From Burkholderiales bacterium (GTDB taxonomy: Bacteria; Pseudomonadota; Gammaproteobacteria; Burkholderiales; Burkholderiaceae_C), in the NCBI GenBank assembly GCA_021414305.1, contig JAIOOS010000029.1, forward strand, positions 124,001 to 188,000: a stretch of 64,000 nucleotides of DNA. The letters run 5' to 3'. Numbering within the stretch: position 1 is the first letter of the stretch; every line of letters starts with the position of its first letter. Below the pieces are notes generated by a model. That model made no database searches, had not been told where the DNA came from, and saw nothing but the letters and a program-made list of their open reading frames with translations. Positions 37,064 through 45,578 of this stretch are shown here, piece by piece. A program made the position numbers and the translations under genes.

Positions 37064-37717
37064 ATGAATTTGCGCGCCAGCTTCAGCCCGACCGGCGCCC
37101 TGCCGCGCGCGGCCCTCGCGCTCGCCTTCGCGCTGGTCGCCCTGCCGGGCCAGGCGCAGTACAAGGTGATAGGCGCCGACGGCAAGGTCACCTACACCGA
37201 CCGCGAGCCGAACGCCGCCGAAGGCAAGGTCGTTCCGCTGGGCAACCGCGCGGTCGTGCAGCCCGCCGCCCCCGAGCCCGACCTGCCGTTCGAGCTGCGC
37301 CAGGCGACGAGCAAGTACCCCGTCACGCTCTACGTCGCCTCGACCGCCTGCGAGCCGTGCAACGCCGGCCGGCAGATGCTGAAGGCGCGCGGCATTCCGT
37401 TCAACGAGCGCCTGGTCATCAGCGCCGAGGACAGCGAGGCGCTCGAGCGCCTCTCCGGCGCGCGCGAGGCGCCGACGCTCAGCATCGGCACGCAGATCCT
37501 GCGCGGCTATGCCGCCGAGACCTGGGCCTGGTACCTCGACACCGCCGGCTACCCGCGCGACTCGAAGCTGCCCGCGACCTACCAGTACCGGGCAGCGGCG
37601 CCGGTGGTCGATCGGCGCGAGTCGACCAGCGCACGCGTCGACCCGCGCGCCGAGGCCCGGACGCAGCAGCCGGTTGCGCCGGCGCCCGCCGCCGCGCCTG
37701 GCGGCATCCGCTTCTGA
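37064..37717 (+). CDS. Exported glutaredoxin-family protein with DUF4124 domain
   Basis: 217 residues. Signal peptide about residues 1-32 (ALALAFALVALPGQAQ), then a DUF4124 segment (YKVIGADGKVTYTDREPN). The glutaredoxin-like domain (about 84-165) carries YVASTACEPCNAGRQML, a CxxC motif (CEPC) suitable for thiol-disulfide exchange in the periplasm, and the APTLSIGTQILRGY cis-Pro region. The tail is Pro/Ala-rich. ATG at 37064 has GGAGA upstream; in-frame codons before it lack a signal-like start. Likely periplasmic redox protein; partner unknown. Confidence 0.85.
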   Translation: MNLRASFSPTGALPRAALALAFALVALPGQAQYKVIGADGKVTYTDREPNAAEGKVVPLGNRAVVQPAAPEPDLPFELRQATSKYPVTLYVASTACEPCNAGRQMLKARGIPFNERLVISAEDSEALERLSGAREAPTLSIGTQILRGYAAETWAWYLDTAGYPRDSKLPATYQYRAAAPVVDRRESTSARVDPRAEARTQQPVAPAPAAAPGGIRF

Positions 37718-37760
37718 CGCCGCCTTCCCTGGCGAACGGCCGGGGCTCGCCGCCGAGTCG

Positions 37761-38981
37761 CTAGGGCGGCGCGGCCTGCGGGCCGACCCGGCGCGCGGCG
37801 AGGCTGCCCGAGGCGACCGCCGTTCCCATCATCCAGAACAGCGCCGAGGCGCCGAGCGCGGCGCCGGCGAGACCGAACGCGAGCGGCATGACCGCGCTGG
37901 AGAGGTTGATCGCCATCGAGCGCAGCGCGATCGCCTCGCCATGGCGCTCGGCCGGCGTGATCTGGTGCAGCGTCGTCATGATCATGGGCTGCACCGAGCC
38001 GAGGGCGAGGCCGAGGACGACCGCGCACAGGCCCATCACCCAGGCCGCCTGCGCGAACGGGTAGACGGCGAACACCGCGGCCGCCGTCAGCATCGCCGCC
38101 ACCAGGACGGTGCCTTCGCGCAGGCGGTGCGCCATGAACGGGATGACCAGGCGCACCGCCGCCACCGCAGTGGCGAAGACGCCGAGCACCAGGCCGATCG
38201 CCGAGGCCGAGAAGCCGCGCTCGTGGCCGAGGATGGGCACCAGGAAGCTGTGCACGTCCCAGCTCGACGAGAGCAGCCAGTTCACCAGCAGGAGCCGCGT
38301 GAATCCAGGAGCCTGAAGCAGGTTCCAGGCGTTGCGCCGCGGCGCCTTGACCGCCGCGACCGGACGGACCTCGCGCGGCACGCGCCGCGCCCAGGCCAGG
38401 CTCGCCAGCGGCAGCAGCGCGAGCGCGGCGAAGGCGAGGCGGAAGCCGCTCAGGTCGATCAGCACGCCGGCGAGCACCGGGCCGACGACGTTCGAGAGCG
38501 CCGGCGCCAGGCCGAGCCAGCTGAAGATCCGCTTCAGCTCGGTCGCCTCGCCGGCCATGCGGCCGGCCGATCGCTGGATCGCGATCAGGCCGAAGTTCGC
38601 ACCGGCGCCGCACAGCGTGGCGGCGAGGCAGAGCATGAGAAAGCCGCCGGCGGCGAAGAACGTGGACGCGACCGCGCACAGTCCGCCGGCGACGGTGAGG
38701 CCGACGGCGACCCGGATCGGCAGGTGATAACCGTGCCGGTCGGCGAGCCGCCCGGCGCGCAGCGCGAGAACGATGGGCGCAGCCGCGAACAATCCGAGCA
38801 ACATGCCCACCGCCCACGCGGCATGGCCCTCGCGCAGCACCGCGAGCGGCGCCGCCATGCGCACGCCCGCCATGCACGAGTGCAGCGCGATCTGCCCGCC
38901 GATGAGGGCGACCAGCGCCCTTCCGTAAGACTCGACCGGCGCCGCGGCCACGGCCGCCGAGGGCGGCGCGCTCTCAGGCAT
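37761..38981 (-). CDS. MFS transporter
   Basis: 406 residues with about twelve hydrophobic helices in two halves and a central hydrophilic loop around residue 200-220 (REVRPVAAVKAPRRN). The loop 2-3 motif LRAGRLADRHGYHLPIR is the MFS signature A (GxLaDrxGrkxxl). No substrate can be read. The start at 38981 overlaps the end of rmuC by 8 bp on the same strand, so translation is coupled. It converges on the glutaredoxin-like gene (43-bp gap). Confidence 0.9.
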   Translation of the reverse strand: MPESAPPSAAVAAAPVESYGRALVALIGGQIALHSCMAGVRMAAPLAVLREGHAAWAVGMLLGLFAAAPIVLALRAGRLADRHGYHLPIRVAVGLTVAGGLCAVASTFFAAGGFLMLCLAATLCGAGANFGLIAIQRSAGRMAGEATELKRIFSWLGLAPALSNVVGPVLAGVLIDLSGFRLAFAALALLPLASLAWARRVPREVRPVAAVKAPRRNAWNLLQAPGFTRLLLVNWLLSSSWDVHSFLVPILGHERGFSASAIGLVLGVFATAVAAVRLVIPFMAHRLREGTVLVAAMLTAAAVFAVYPFAQAAWVMGLCAVVLGLALGSVQPMIMTTLHQITPAERHGEAIALRSMAINLSSAVMPLAFGLAGAALGASALFWMMGTAVASGSLAARRVGPQAAPP

Positions 38982-40347
38982 CGGCGCGCGGATCGTCGTC
39001 GAGCAGGCCGGGCAGCATGCCCTGGGCGCGCGGGTCCGGCAGCGCCTCGACGCTGCGCAGGCTCCGCTCCATGGCGCGCGAGCGCACCTCGGCATCGTCG
39101 ATCGTCTTGCTCGCCTCCTGCAGCTTCTTGCGCGTGTTGGCCAGGGCCGCGCCGAACTTGCCGAACTCGGTCTTCACCAGGCCGAGCGTCTCCCACACTT
39201 CCGACGAGCGCTTCTCGAGGGCCAGGGTGCGAAAGCCCATCTGCAGGCTGGTGAGGGTGGCGAGCAGCGTCGTCGGCCCGGTGAGCATGACCTTGTGCTC
39301 GCGCTGGAGCTTTTCCACCAGGCCGGGGCGGCGCAGCGCCTCGGCGTAGAGACCCTCGGTCGGCAGGAACATGATGCCGAAGTCGGTGGTGTGCGGCGGC
39401 GACACGTACTTCTCGCGGATGGTGCGCGCCTCCGCCAGCAGCCGGTTGTCGATCGCCTTGCCCGCCGCTTCCATGCCGACCCGGTCGGCGTCTTCCTGTG
39501 CCTGCAGCAGCCGCTCGTAGTCGTCGCGCGGGAACTTGCAGTCGATCGGCAGCCAGATCGGCTTGCCGTCGTCGCGCCGGCCCGGCAGCTTGACCGCGAA
39601 CTCGACCCGCGCGCCGGTGCCCGGAACAGTCTCGACGTTGGTGGCGTACTGCTCGATCGTGAACACCTGCTCGAGCAGGCCCGCGAGCTGCACCTCGCCG
39701 AGCACGCCGCGCGTCTTCACGTTGTTCAGCACCCGGCTGAGCGAGCCGACGTCGCTGGCGAGCTTCTGCATCTCACCGATGCCGCGGTGCACCTGCTCCA
39801 GCCGCTCGGCCACCTGGCGAAAGCTCTCGCCGAGGCGCTGCTCGAGGGTCGCGTGCAGCTTCTCGTCGACCGTGGCGCGGATCTGCTCGAGCTTCTTCTC
39901 GTTGTCCTGCTGGATCGCCGCGAGCCGGTTCTCGACCGCGAGGCGCACCTCGCCCATGCGCTGGTCGTTGGCGCGCACCAGCGCCTCGAGCTGCAGCGAG
40001 AGCGTCGCCGAAAGGTCCTTGAGCGAAGCGGCCTGGCGGCCGCCCTGGGTCTCGAGGGTCTGGTCGAGCGACTCGCGCGCCAGCCGCGCCTGCTCCACCT
40101 GGGCCAGCGTCGCCTGGCCGAGCACGCGGGCAACGTCAGCCTGCTGGGCCAGCAAGGAGCGCTGGAAATCGCCCAGCGTGGCGACGATCTCCTGGCGCGT
40201 GACCTGGGCGCTGCGCGCGATCTCGTCGCGCAGCTCGCGGGCGTGGCGCTCGGCGTCCGGGTCCACCGGCGGCGGCCGGAGCGCGATCCACAGCACGATG
40301 GCCGCCACGAGCACCAGCAGGCCCGGCGTCACCCATTCGAAAGACAT
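38974..40347 (-). CDS. rmuC: DNA recombination protein RmuC
   Basis: 457 residues. One N-terminal membrane helix (VTPGLLVLVAAIVLWIAL, residues 5-22) is followed by a long coiled coil (about 30-190, rich in Glu/Gln/Arg). The RmuC domain has GVLGEVQLAGLLEQV, IDCKFPRDDYERLL and TTDFGIMFLPTEGLYAEA, the predicted nuclease-like (PD-D/ExK type) fold. RmuC limits inverted-repeat-stimulated recombination. ATG at 40347 chosen because GACAAT ends 6 nt before it and the preceding in-frame residues are low-complexity. Overlaps the MFS gene downstream. Confidence 0.94.
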   Translation of the reverse strand: MSFEWVTPGLLVLVAAIVLWIALRPPPVDPDAERHARELRDEIARSAQVTRQEIVATLGDFQRSLLAQQADVARVLGQATLAQVEQARLARESLDQTLETQGGRQAASLKDLSATLSLQLEALVRANDQRMGEVRLAVENRLAAIQQDNEKKLEQIRATVDEKLHATLEQRLGESFRQVAERLEQVHRGIGEMQKLASDVGSLSRVLNNVKTRGVLGEVQLAGLLEQVFTIEQYATNVETVPGTGARVEFAVKLPGRRDDGKPIWLPIDCKFPRDDYERLLQAQEDADRVGMEAAGKAIDNRLLAEARTIREKYVSPPHTTDFGIMFLPTEGLYAEALRRPGLVEKLQREHKVMLTGPTTLLATLTSLQMGFRTLALEKRSSEVWETLGLVKTEFGKFGAALANTRKKLQEASKTIDDAEVRSRAMERSLRSVEALPDPRAQGMLPGLLDDDPRADA

Positions 40348-40353
40348 CCGGCG

Positions 40354-40359
40354 ATTGTC
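40354..40359 (-). promoter_or_regulatory. Candidate -10 element, leaderless promoter of rmuC
   Basis: On the minus strand GACAAT, six bases (cgccgg), then the ATG. Same spacing as the other leaderless candidates. If used, rmuC is transcribed separately from the upstream ABC gene. Confidence 0.42.
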
Positions 40360-40402
40360 GCAGTCGGCGCCGGGTGGCCGCTGCCGGCCGCCGTGCCAAG
40401 CC

Positions 40403-41950
40403 TCAGTCGCGGCCGGAATCGCGACCGCCGGTCGCCCAGCGTTCGGCGGCATCGAAGCCGACCTGGACGACGATGGCCAGCGCCGCCGCAGGCAGCGCGC
40501 CGGCGAGCATCACAGTGCTGTCGTTGACGGCAAGGCCGGCGACGATGCGCTCGCCGAAGCCGCCGGCGCCGATGAACGCCGCCATCGTTGCCGTGCCGAC
40601 GTTGATCACCGCCGCGGTCTTGACGCCGGCGAGGATCGTCGGTGCTGCCAAGGGCAGCTGCACGTGGCGCAAGGCCTGCGGCGGCGTCAGGCCGAGCGAC
40701 AGCGCCGCCTGCGCCATCTCGCGCGAGCCGCCCTGCAGTCCGGCGTGGGTGTTGCGCACGATCGGCAGCAAGGCGTAGAGAAAGAGCGCGATCAGCGCCG
40801 GCACGATGCCGATCGAGCCGACCAGGGCGATCAGGAAGGCCAGCAGGGCGAGCGAAGGCACGGTCTGGAGGATGGCGACGACGCCGAGCAGCAGGCCCGC
40901 CGCCTTCGGCCAGCGCCACGCCGCGATGCCGACGGGAACGCCGACGACGACCGCAACGAGGAGCGAGCCGAACACCAGCAGCAGATGCTCGACGGCGAGC
41001 CGGCCGAGGTCGGGCGCGAACAGGCGGGCGAGCAGGCCCTGCCTGTCGGCGCTCGCCGGGCGCGCGCTGCCCGTCGTGCCGACGGCGCCGCTGGCCGCGC
41101 CGGCGATGCCGCGGGCCGCGAGGAACTTCGCCGCGGTCTCGGCGAAGCTGCGGCCGTCGAGCTCGACCTCGCCGTTCAGCGCGATCATCGTCGCCGCATC
41201 GATCGCACCCGCCAGAGGCTGCAGCGGCCGAGGGTCGACGCCGGCGCGCATCAGCAGCACCGCGTCGTACTTGGGGAAGAAGGCGCGATCGTCCTCGAGC
41301 ACGCGCAGGCCGAGGCGGCCGAGCTTGGCATCGGTCGAGTAGACGTCGATCACGTCGACGCGGCCGGCGGCGACGGCGTCGTACGCCAAGCCATGGTCGA
41401 GGCCGACCGGCGTCGCCGCGAGCGCATACGCCTGGCGCAGCGCCGGCCAGCCGTCGGCGCGCTGCAGGAACTCGTGCGAGAGGCCGAGCTTGAGCTCGCG
41501 CGCCTGGGCCGAGGCGAGATCGGAAATGCGCGCGATGCCCAGGCTCTTCGCCCGGGCCTCGCTCATCGCCAGCGCATAGGTGTTGTTGAAGCCGAACGGC
41601 ACCGCGGCTACCAGGCCGCGCGGCGCCAGCCAGCGATTGAGCTCGGCCAGCGACGGGTTGCCGTCGCGCTTGAGCAGCTCGCGCACGATCGTGCCGGTGT
41701 ACTCGGGGTAGACGTCGACCGCACCACTGGCGAGCGCCTGCTCGAGGATGCCGGTGTTGCCCAGCCCCTGCCGGTGCAGGGCCGGCCGCCCCGCCGCGAC
41801 CAGCGTCTGGGTGACGATCTCGCCGAGGACGTACGACTCGGTGAAGCGCTTCGACCCCACCACGAGCGCGGGCGGCTCGGGCGCGGCGACGGCCGGACCG
41901 TGCAACGCCAGGAAGAAGCCAAGAAGAAGGCCTTGTAGGACGATTCCCAC
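40403..41950 (-). CDS. ABC transporter substrate-binding protein fused to permease, osmolyte/betaine type (OpuB/OpuC/YehYZ-like)
   Basis: About 515 residues. A signal-like helix (GIVLQGLLLGFFLALHGPAVAA) leads into a quaternary-amine binding domain (about 25-290) with VGSKRFTESYVLGEIVTQTL, YPEYTGTIV and NNTYALAMS. The C-terminal half is a permease with five or more helices and the ATPase-contact loop SREMAQAALSLGLTPPQAL, ending ATMAAFIGAGGFGERI. Order here is binding domain first, permease second. No ATPase gene lies in the window. The start is uncertain: GTG at 41950 places the signal helix at the N-terminus; there is no ATG nearby. Probable glycine betaine/choline or related uptake. Confidence 0.82.
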   Translation of the reverse strand: MGIVLQGLLLGFFLALHGPAVAAPEPPALVVGSKRFTESYVLGEIVTQTLVAAGRPALHRQGLGNTGILEQALASGAVDVYPEYTGTIVRELLKRDGNPSLAELNRWLAPRGLVAAVPFGFNNTYALAMSEARAKSLGIARISDLASAQARELKLGLSHEFLQRADGWPALRQAYALAATPVGLDHGLAYDAVAAGRVDVIDVYSTDAKLGRLGLRVLEDDRAFFPKYDAVLLMRAGVDPRPLQPLAGAIDAATMIALNGEVELDGRSFAETAAKFLAARGIAGAASGAVGTTGSARPASADRQGLLARLFAPDLGRLAVEHLLLVFGSLLVAVVVGVPVGIAAWRWPKAAGLLLGVVAILQTVPSLALLAFLIALVGSIGIVPALIALFLYALLPIVRNTHAGLQGGSREMAQAALSLGLTPPQALRHVQLPLAAPTILAGVKTAAVINVGTATMAAFIGAGGFGERIVAGLAVNDSTVMLAGALPAAALAIVVQVGFDAAERWATGGRDSGRD

Positions 41951-42119
41951 AACCGAAATGGTGCTTCGCCCTTGGCCTGAACCAGAGCGGTGCCGGAAAC
42001 TGACACGGTCGTTCACCTTCGCCGAGCGTGCCCCTGTCTTGCCTTCATTCTCTGGCCCTTCGCAAGTGCCCCGTGCCGCCCCGCAGCCGGCGTCAGGCGC
42101 GGCGCAAGAGCGGCTACCC

Positions 42120-42530
42120 ATGACGCAGCTCAAGGCCTTCATCGTCGAGGACAGTCCGGTCATCCGGGAAAACCTCGTCGCCGCGCTCGAGGAAATGGCG
42201 CCGATCCGCGTCATCGGCAACGCCGAGGACGAATCGTCGGCGATCGACTGGCTGAGCCGGAGCGAGAACCGCTGCGACCTGGTCGTGGTCGACATCTTCC
42301 TGAAGAGCGGGTCGGGGCTGGGCGTGCTCAAGGCCGCCTCCTCCCTGCCCGTGCAGACCAAGCTCGTCGTCCTCAGCAACTACGCCACGCCCGACATGCG
42401 CCGCAAATGCCTCGAGCTCGGCGCCGACCGGGTGTTCGACAAGTCCAACGAGATCGATGCCTTGATCCTCTACTGTTGCCGCCTCGCCGACGGCGGCACG
42501 GGGTCCGGCGAGCTCGACGCGCTTGCCTGA
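42120..42530 (+). CDS. Single-domain response regulator (receiver only)
   Basis: 136 residues, receiver fold only: acidic pocket FIVEDSPVIRENL, phospho-Asp in LVVVDIFLKSGSG (about residue 61), signal residues VVLSNYA and the Lys in VFDKSNE (about 112). There is no output domain, so it probably acts by protein contact or as a phosphate sink. It is divergent from the ABC fusion and converges on the NarL-type regulator with a 31-bp gap. The sensor kinase at 43230 is the likely partner. Confidence 0.9.
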   Translation: MTQLKAFIVEDSPVIRENLVAALEEMAPIRVIGNAEDESSAIDWLSRSENRCDLVVVDIFLKSGSGLGVLKAASSLPVQTKLVVLSNYATPDMRRKCLELGADRVFDKSNEIDALILYCCRLADGGTGSGELDALA

Positions 42531-42561
42531 GGCGATGCGACCCGGCGTCGACAGCAGCCCG

Positions 42562-43197
42562 CTACTGGATCAGCCCGTTCTTCAGGGCGTAGTAGGTCAG
42601 GTCGCTGTTGGACTCGAGCTTCATCTTCTCCATCACCCGGGTGCGGTAGGTGCTGACGGTCTTCACGCTGAGCGACATGCTGTTGGCCATGTGGCCGATG
42701 GTCTCGCCCTTGGCGAGCCGCAGGAACACCTGGAACTCGCGCTCCGAGAGCTGCTCGTGCGCCGGCTTGTCGCCGGCACCGCCGCCCAGGCCGTCGGCGA
42801 GCAGCTCGGCGACGCCGGCGGTGATGTACTTGCGGCCGCGGTAGACGGTGCGGATCGCCTTGACGATCTCCTCGGGGTCGCAGTCCTTGTTGAGGTAGCC
42901 GCTGGCGCCCTGCCGCAGCAGGGTCGTGGCGTAGTGCTCTTCGGGAAAGCCGGAGAGGATCAGCACCGGCAGGTCGGGCGCGCGCGCCTTGATCGCCGCC
43001 AGCGCGTCGACGCCGCTCTGGTCGGGCATCGAGAGGTCCATCAGGATCACGTCGACGTCGCCCTTCCTCACGATGTCGATCGCGTCGCGGCCGTTGGCGG
43101 CCTCGGCCACGACCGTGAGGTCCACCTGTTCGGAAAAAAACTGGCGCAGCCCGGCGCGAACGATGGCGTGGTCGTCGATGATGGCGATTCTGATCAT
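42562..43197 (-). CDS. NarL/UvrY-type response regulator
   Basis: 211 residues. Receiver: IAIIDDHAIVRAGL, phospho-Asp in VILMDLSMPDQSG (about residue 54), VLILSGFPE and the Lys in GYLNKDCDPEE (about 104). LuxR-type HTH (about 148-205): LSEREFQVFLRLAKGETIGH and SLSVKTVSTYRTRVMEKM. NarL regulators bind inverted-repeat operators after phosphorylation. It is divergent from the CHASE3 kinase across only 32 bp, so their promoters must overlap. Likely cognate pair by position and by matching family (HisKA_3 with NarL). Confidence 0.95.
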   Translation of the reverse strand: MIRIAIIDDHAIVRAGLRQFFSEQVDLTVVAEAANGRDAIDIVRKGDVDVILMDLSMPDQSGVDALAAIKARAPDLPVLILSGFPEEHYATTLLRQGASGYLNKDCDPEEIVKAIRTVYRGRKYITAGVAELLADGLGGGAGDKPAHEQLSEREFQVFLRLAKGETIGHMANSMSLSVKTVSTYRTRVMEKMKLESNSDLTYYALKNGLIQ

Positions 43198-43229
43198 GAT
43201 GGTGCGTTTTCTGTGTTCTGCATGCGGCG

Positions 43230-44624
43230 ATGAGTCCCCTATCCTACTTCCGGCGTAGCGTCGTCGCGTTCCCGCTCGCCGCCCTCGCGGCCCTGGCGAT
43301 GTTCGTCATCAGCGAAGTGTCGTACCAGGACGCGACCTCCGCGCTCGACTCGCTCGGCGACCGCGCCACCGCGCGCAACCGGCTCAACCAGGTGGCCAAG
43401 AGCCTGCTCGACGCCGAGACCGGCCAGCGCGGCTACCTGCTCAGCAATCGGCAGGCCTATCTCGACCCCTACCGCGACGCCCAGGACGGGCTGCACGAGG
43501 CGACGGCCTGGCTGACCCGGTACTACGCCGCCGATCCGCACATGAGCGCGCTGATGAAGGACCTCAGCACGGCGGTGACGGAGAAGATGAGCGAACTCGC
43601 GACCTCGATCGACCTGCACGACAAGGGCTCCGACCGCGCCTGGCGCGACCTCCTGCTGAGCGACATCGGCAAGGAGAAGATGGAGCGGGTTCGCACCCTG
43701 ACCGAGCAGCTCCTGGCCGAGGAGAGCGCGCAGGTCGCCAAGGGCAGGAAGGGCGTCTACCAGACGCTGATGCTCAACCGCATCGGCACCACCGCGATGG
43801 CGGCGGTGAGCCTGCTGGCCCTCTTCATGTACCTGCGGCAGACCGCGGCGCTCGACCGCCATACCGAGGCGGAGGCGCGCCGGGTCGAGAGCGAGCGCGA
43901 CCGGCTCGAGGCCGAGGTCACGGCACGGACGCGGCAGCTGAAGGAGCTGGCGCAGCACCTGCAGACGATTCGCGAAGACGAGCGCAGCCGGCTCGCGCGC
44001 GAGCTGCACGACGAGCTCGGCGCCCTGCTCACCGCAGCCAAGCTCGACGCCGCGCGGCTCAAGTCGCGGCTCGGCAAGACCACGCCCGAGGTCCTCGAGC
44101 GGATCGCCCACCTCAACGAGACGCTGAACGGCGGCATCGCGCTCAAGCGCCGGATCATCGAGGACCTGCGCCCGTCCTCGCTCAGCAACCTGGGCCTGGT
44201 GGCCGCCCTCGAGATCCTGATTCGCGAGTTCGCGCAGCGGAGCGAGATCGCCGTCAGCGAGGACTTCGAGCACGTCGACCTGAACCCGGCGGCGCAGCTC
44301 ACCGTCTATCGCCTGGTCCAGGAGGCGCTGACCAACATCGCCAAGTACGCCAAGGCGACCCAGGTCAACGTCACGCTGGCCGGCCTCGACGAGCAGCAGG
44401 TGCGGGTCGCCGTGCAGGACAACGGCGTCGGCTTCGACTCCGAGACACAGCGCTCGGCGAGCCACGGGCTGATCGGCATGCGCTATCGGGTCGAGGCCGA
44501 CGGCGGCTCGATGCGCCTGGTCTCGGCCCCCGGCCAGGGCACCCTGATCGAGGCGATCCTTCCGGCCAGCTACATCGATTCCCCGGCACCTTCGGACGCA
44601 CCTCCCGAGCCGGTGCCGGCGTGA
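43230..44624 (+). CDS. CHASE3-domain sensor histidine kinase (NarX/DegS family)
   Basis: 464 residues. Helix about 10-28, then a CHASE3 sensor (about 35-180) with SLLDAETGQRGYLLSNRQAY, second helix about 185-205, a coiled coil, and HisKA_3 with the phospho-His in RSRLARELHDELGALLTAAK (about 258). The HATPase has the Asn in LVQEALTNIAKYAKA and GVGFD. HisKA_3 kinases pair with NarL-type regulators, and one lies divergently next door. CHASE3 domains sense unknown extracytoplasmic signals. The TGA is followed by 175 bp before the DUF883 gene. Confidence 0.93.
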   Translation: MSPLSYFRRSVVAFPLAALAALAMFVISEVSYQDATSALDSLGDRATARNRLNQVAKSLLDAETGQRGYLLSNRQAYLDPYRDAQDGLHEATAWLTRYYAADPHMSALMKDLSTAVTEKMSELATSIDLHDKGSDRAWRDLLLSDIGKEKMERVRTLTEQLLAEESAQVAKGRKGVYQTLMLNRIGTTAMAAVSLLALFMYLRQTAALDRHTEAEARRVESERDRLEAEVTARTRQLKELAQHLQTIREDERSRLARELHDELGALLTAAKLDAARLKSRLGKTTPEVLERIAHLNETLNGGIALKRRIIEDLRPSSLSNLGLVAALEILIREFAQRSEIAVSEDFEHVDLNPAAQLTVYRLVQEALTNIAKYAKATQVNVTLAGLDEQQVRVAVQDNGVGFDSETQRSASHGLIGMRYRVEADGGSMRLVSAPGQGTLIEAILPASYIDSPAPSDAPPEPVPA

Positions 44625-44700
44625 CGGCCCTTCCCCGGCCTGTCGGTTGCGTCCTACGATAGCGGGGTTGCTCCCCCGACAGGGCCGCGCGCGCGTACCC

Positions 44701-44706
44701 TATCGT
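44701..44706 (+). promoter_or_regulatory. Possible -10 element upstream of the DUF883 gene
   Basis: The 175-bp gap 44625-44799 contains TATCGT at 44701, the hexamer used by two leaderless candidates. Here it would give a leader of about 87 nt. A second hexamer, TACGAT, lies at 44655. I see no terminator for the kinase in this gap. Confidence 0.25.
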
Positions 44707-44799
44707 CCTCGGCCGGGAAGGCACTCACACTCGCCCTGTTACTGAATCCCCGCCGGCAACCCTGAACCCTCAGACCCGTCACTCGAAAAAGGAATCGCG

Positions 44800-45186
44800 A
44801 TGAACACCGTCAGCAGCAAACCTCTCGCGCAACAAGGCCAGGAAGCGGCCGACAAGGCGGCCGGCACGGCGCAAGACGCGATCCACTCCACCCAGCGCGC
44901 CGCCGACAGCGCGCTCGAGAGCCTGTCGTCCAAGGTCGAGGACCTGCGTGGCCAGGCCGCGCCCCTGCTCAACCGGGTCTCGTCGCAGGCCGAAGCGGCC
45001 GCGCGCCGCGGCATCGAAGCCGTGCGCGACACCTCGCAGCAGCTGCGCGAGAAGGCCGTGCGCGCTTCCGACAGCGCCGTCGGTTACGTCAAGGACGAGC
45101 CGATCAAGGCGATGCTGATCGCTGCCGCCACCGGCGCCCTGCTGATGGGCCTGGTCGCCCTGCTCAGCCGCTCCTCGCGCGACTGA
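44800..45186 (+). CDS. DUF883 family protein (ElaB/YqjD-like, ribosome-associated membrane protein)
   Basis: 128 residues. An Ala/Gln/Glu-rich amphipathic helical region (about 8-95) is followed by a C-terminal hydrophobic segment AMLIAAATGALLMGLVALLS (about 104-123) and a basic end, the tail-anchor plan of YqjD/ElaB. E. coli relatives tether stationary-phase ribosomes to the inner membrane and are RpoS controlled. AAAAAGGAA precedes the ATG. First of three same-strand genes matching the yqjD-yqjE-yqjK order. Confidence 0.9.
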   Translation: MNTVSSKPLAQQGQEAADKAAGTAQDAIHSTQRAADSALESLSSKVEDLRGQAAPLLNRVSSQAEAAARRGIEAVRDTSQQLREKAVRASDSAVGYVKDEPIKAMLIAAATGALLMGLVALLSRSSRD

Positions 45187-45194
45187 GTCTGGCC

Positions 45195-45578
45195 GTGATC
45201 CACCCGCTCCTTCGCCTGATCGCCACCGAGCCTCAGGTTCTCGGCGATCACGTCGAGGCCTACGCCGAGCTTGTCGGCGACGAGGTCAGGAAGACGGGTT
45301 CGGCCTGGGGCCAGCGCTTGGCGCTTTATGCGGCGGCGCTCTGCCTGCTCGGCGTGGCGCTGGTCCTGACCGGCGTCGCCGTCATGCTCTGGGCGGCGCT
45401 GCCGGCGAGCGGCTTCCAGGCGCCGTGGGCGCTGATCGCGGTTCCCGCCGTCACCTTCGTGGCGGCGGCTGCGTGTGCCCTGGTCGCCCGCCGCAACCCG
45501 GTGGAGAACGCGTTCGAGAACGTGAAGAAGCAGCTGAGCGCCGACATGGCGATGCTGCGTGAAGTGAGCGCGCCATGA
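45195..45578 (+). CDS. YqjE-like phage-holin-superfamily membrane protein
   Basis: 127 residues starting with GTG. An N-terminal amphipathic part (about 1-42) precedes two long hydrophobic helices (about 43-68 and 75-97), then a soluble tail with KKQLSADMAML. This is the layout of the phage holin superfamily III/YqjE group, usually next to a YqjD/DUF883 gene. Role unknown; probably an envelope stress or growth-phase protein. It starts 8 bp after the DUF883 stop and overlaps the next ORF as ATGA. Confidence 0.82.
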   Translation: MIHPLLRLIATEPQVLGDHVEAYAELVGDEVRKTGSAWGQRLALYAAALCLLGVALVLTGVAVMLWAALPASGFQAPWALIAVPAVTFVAAAACALVARRNPVENAFENVKKQLSADMAMLREVSAP

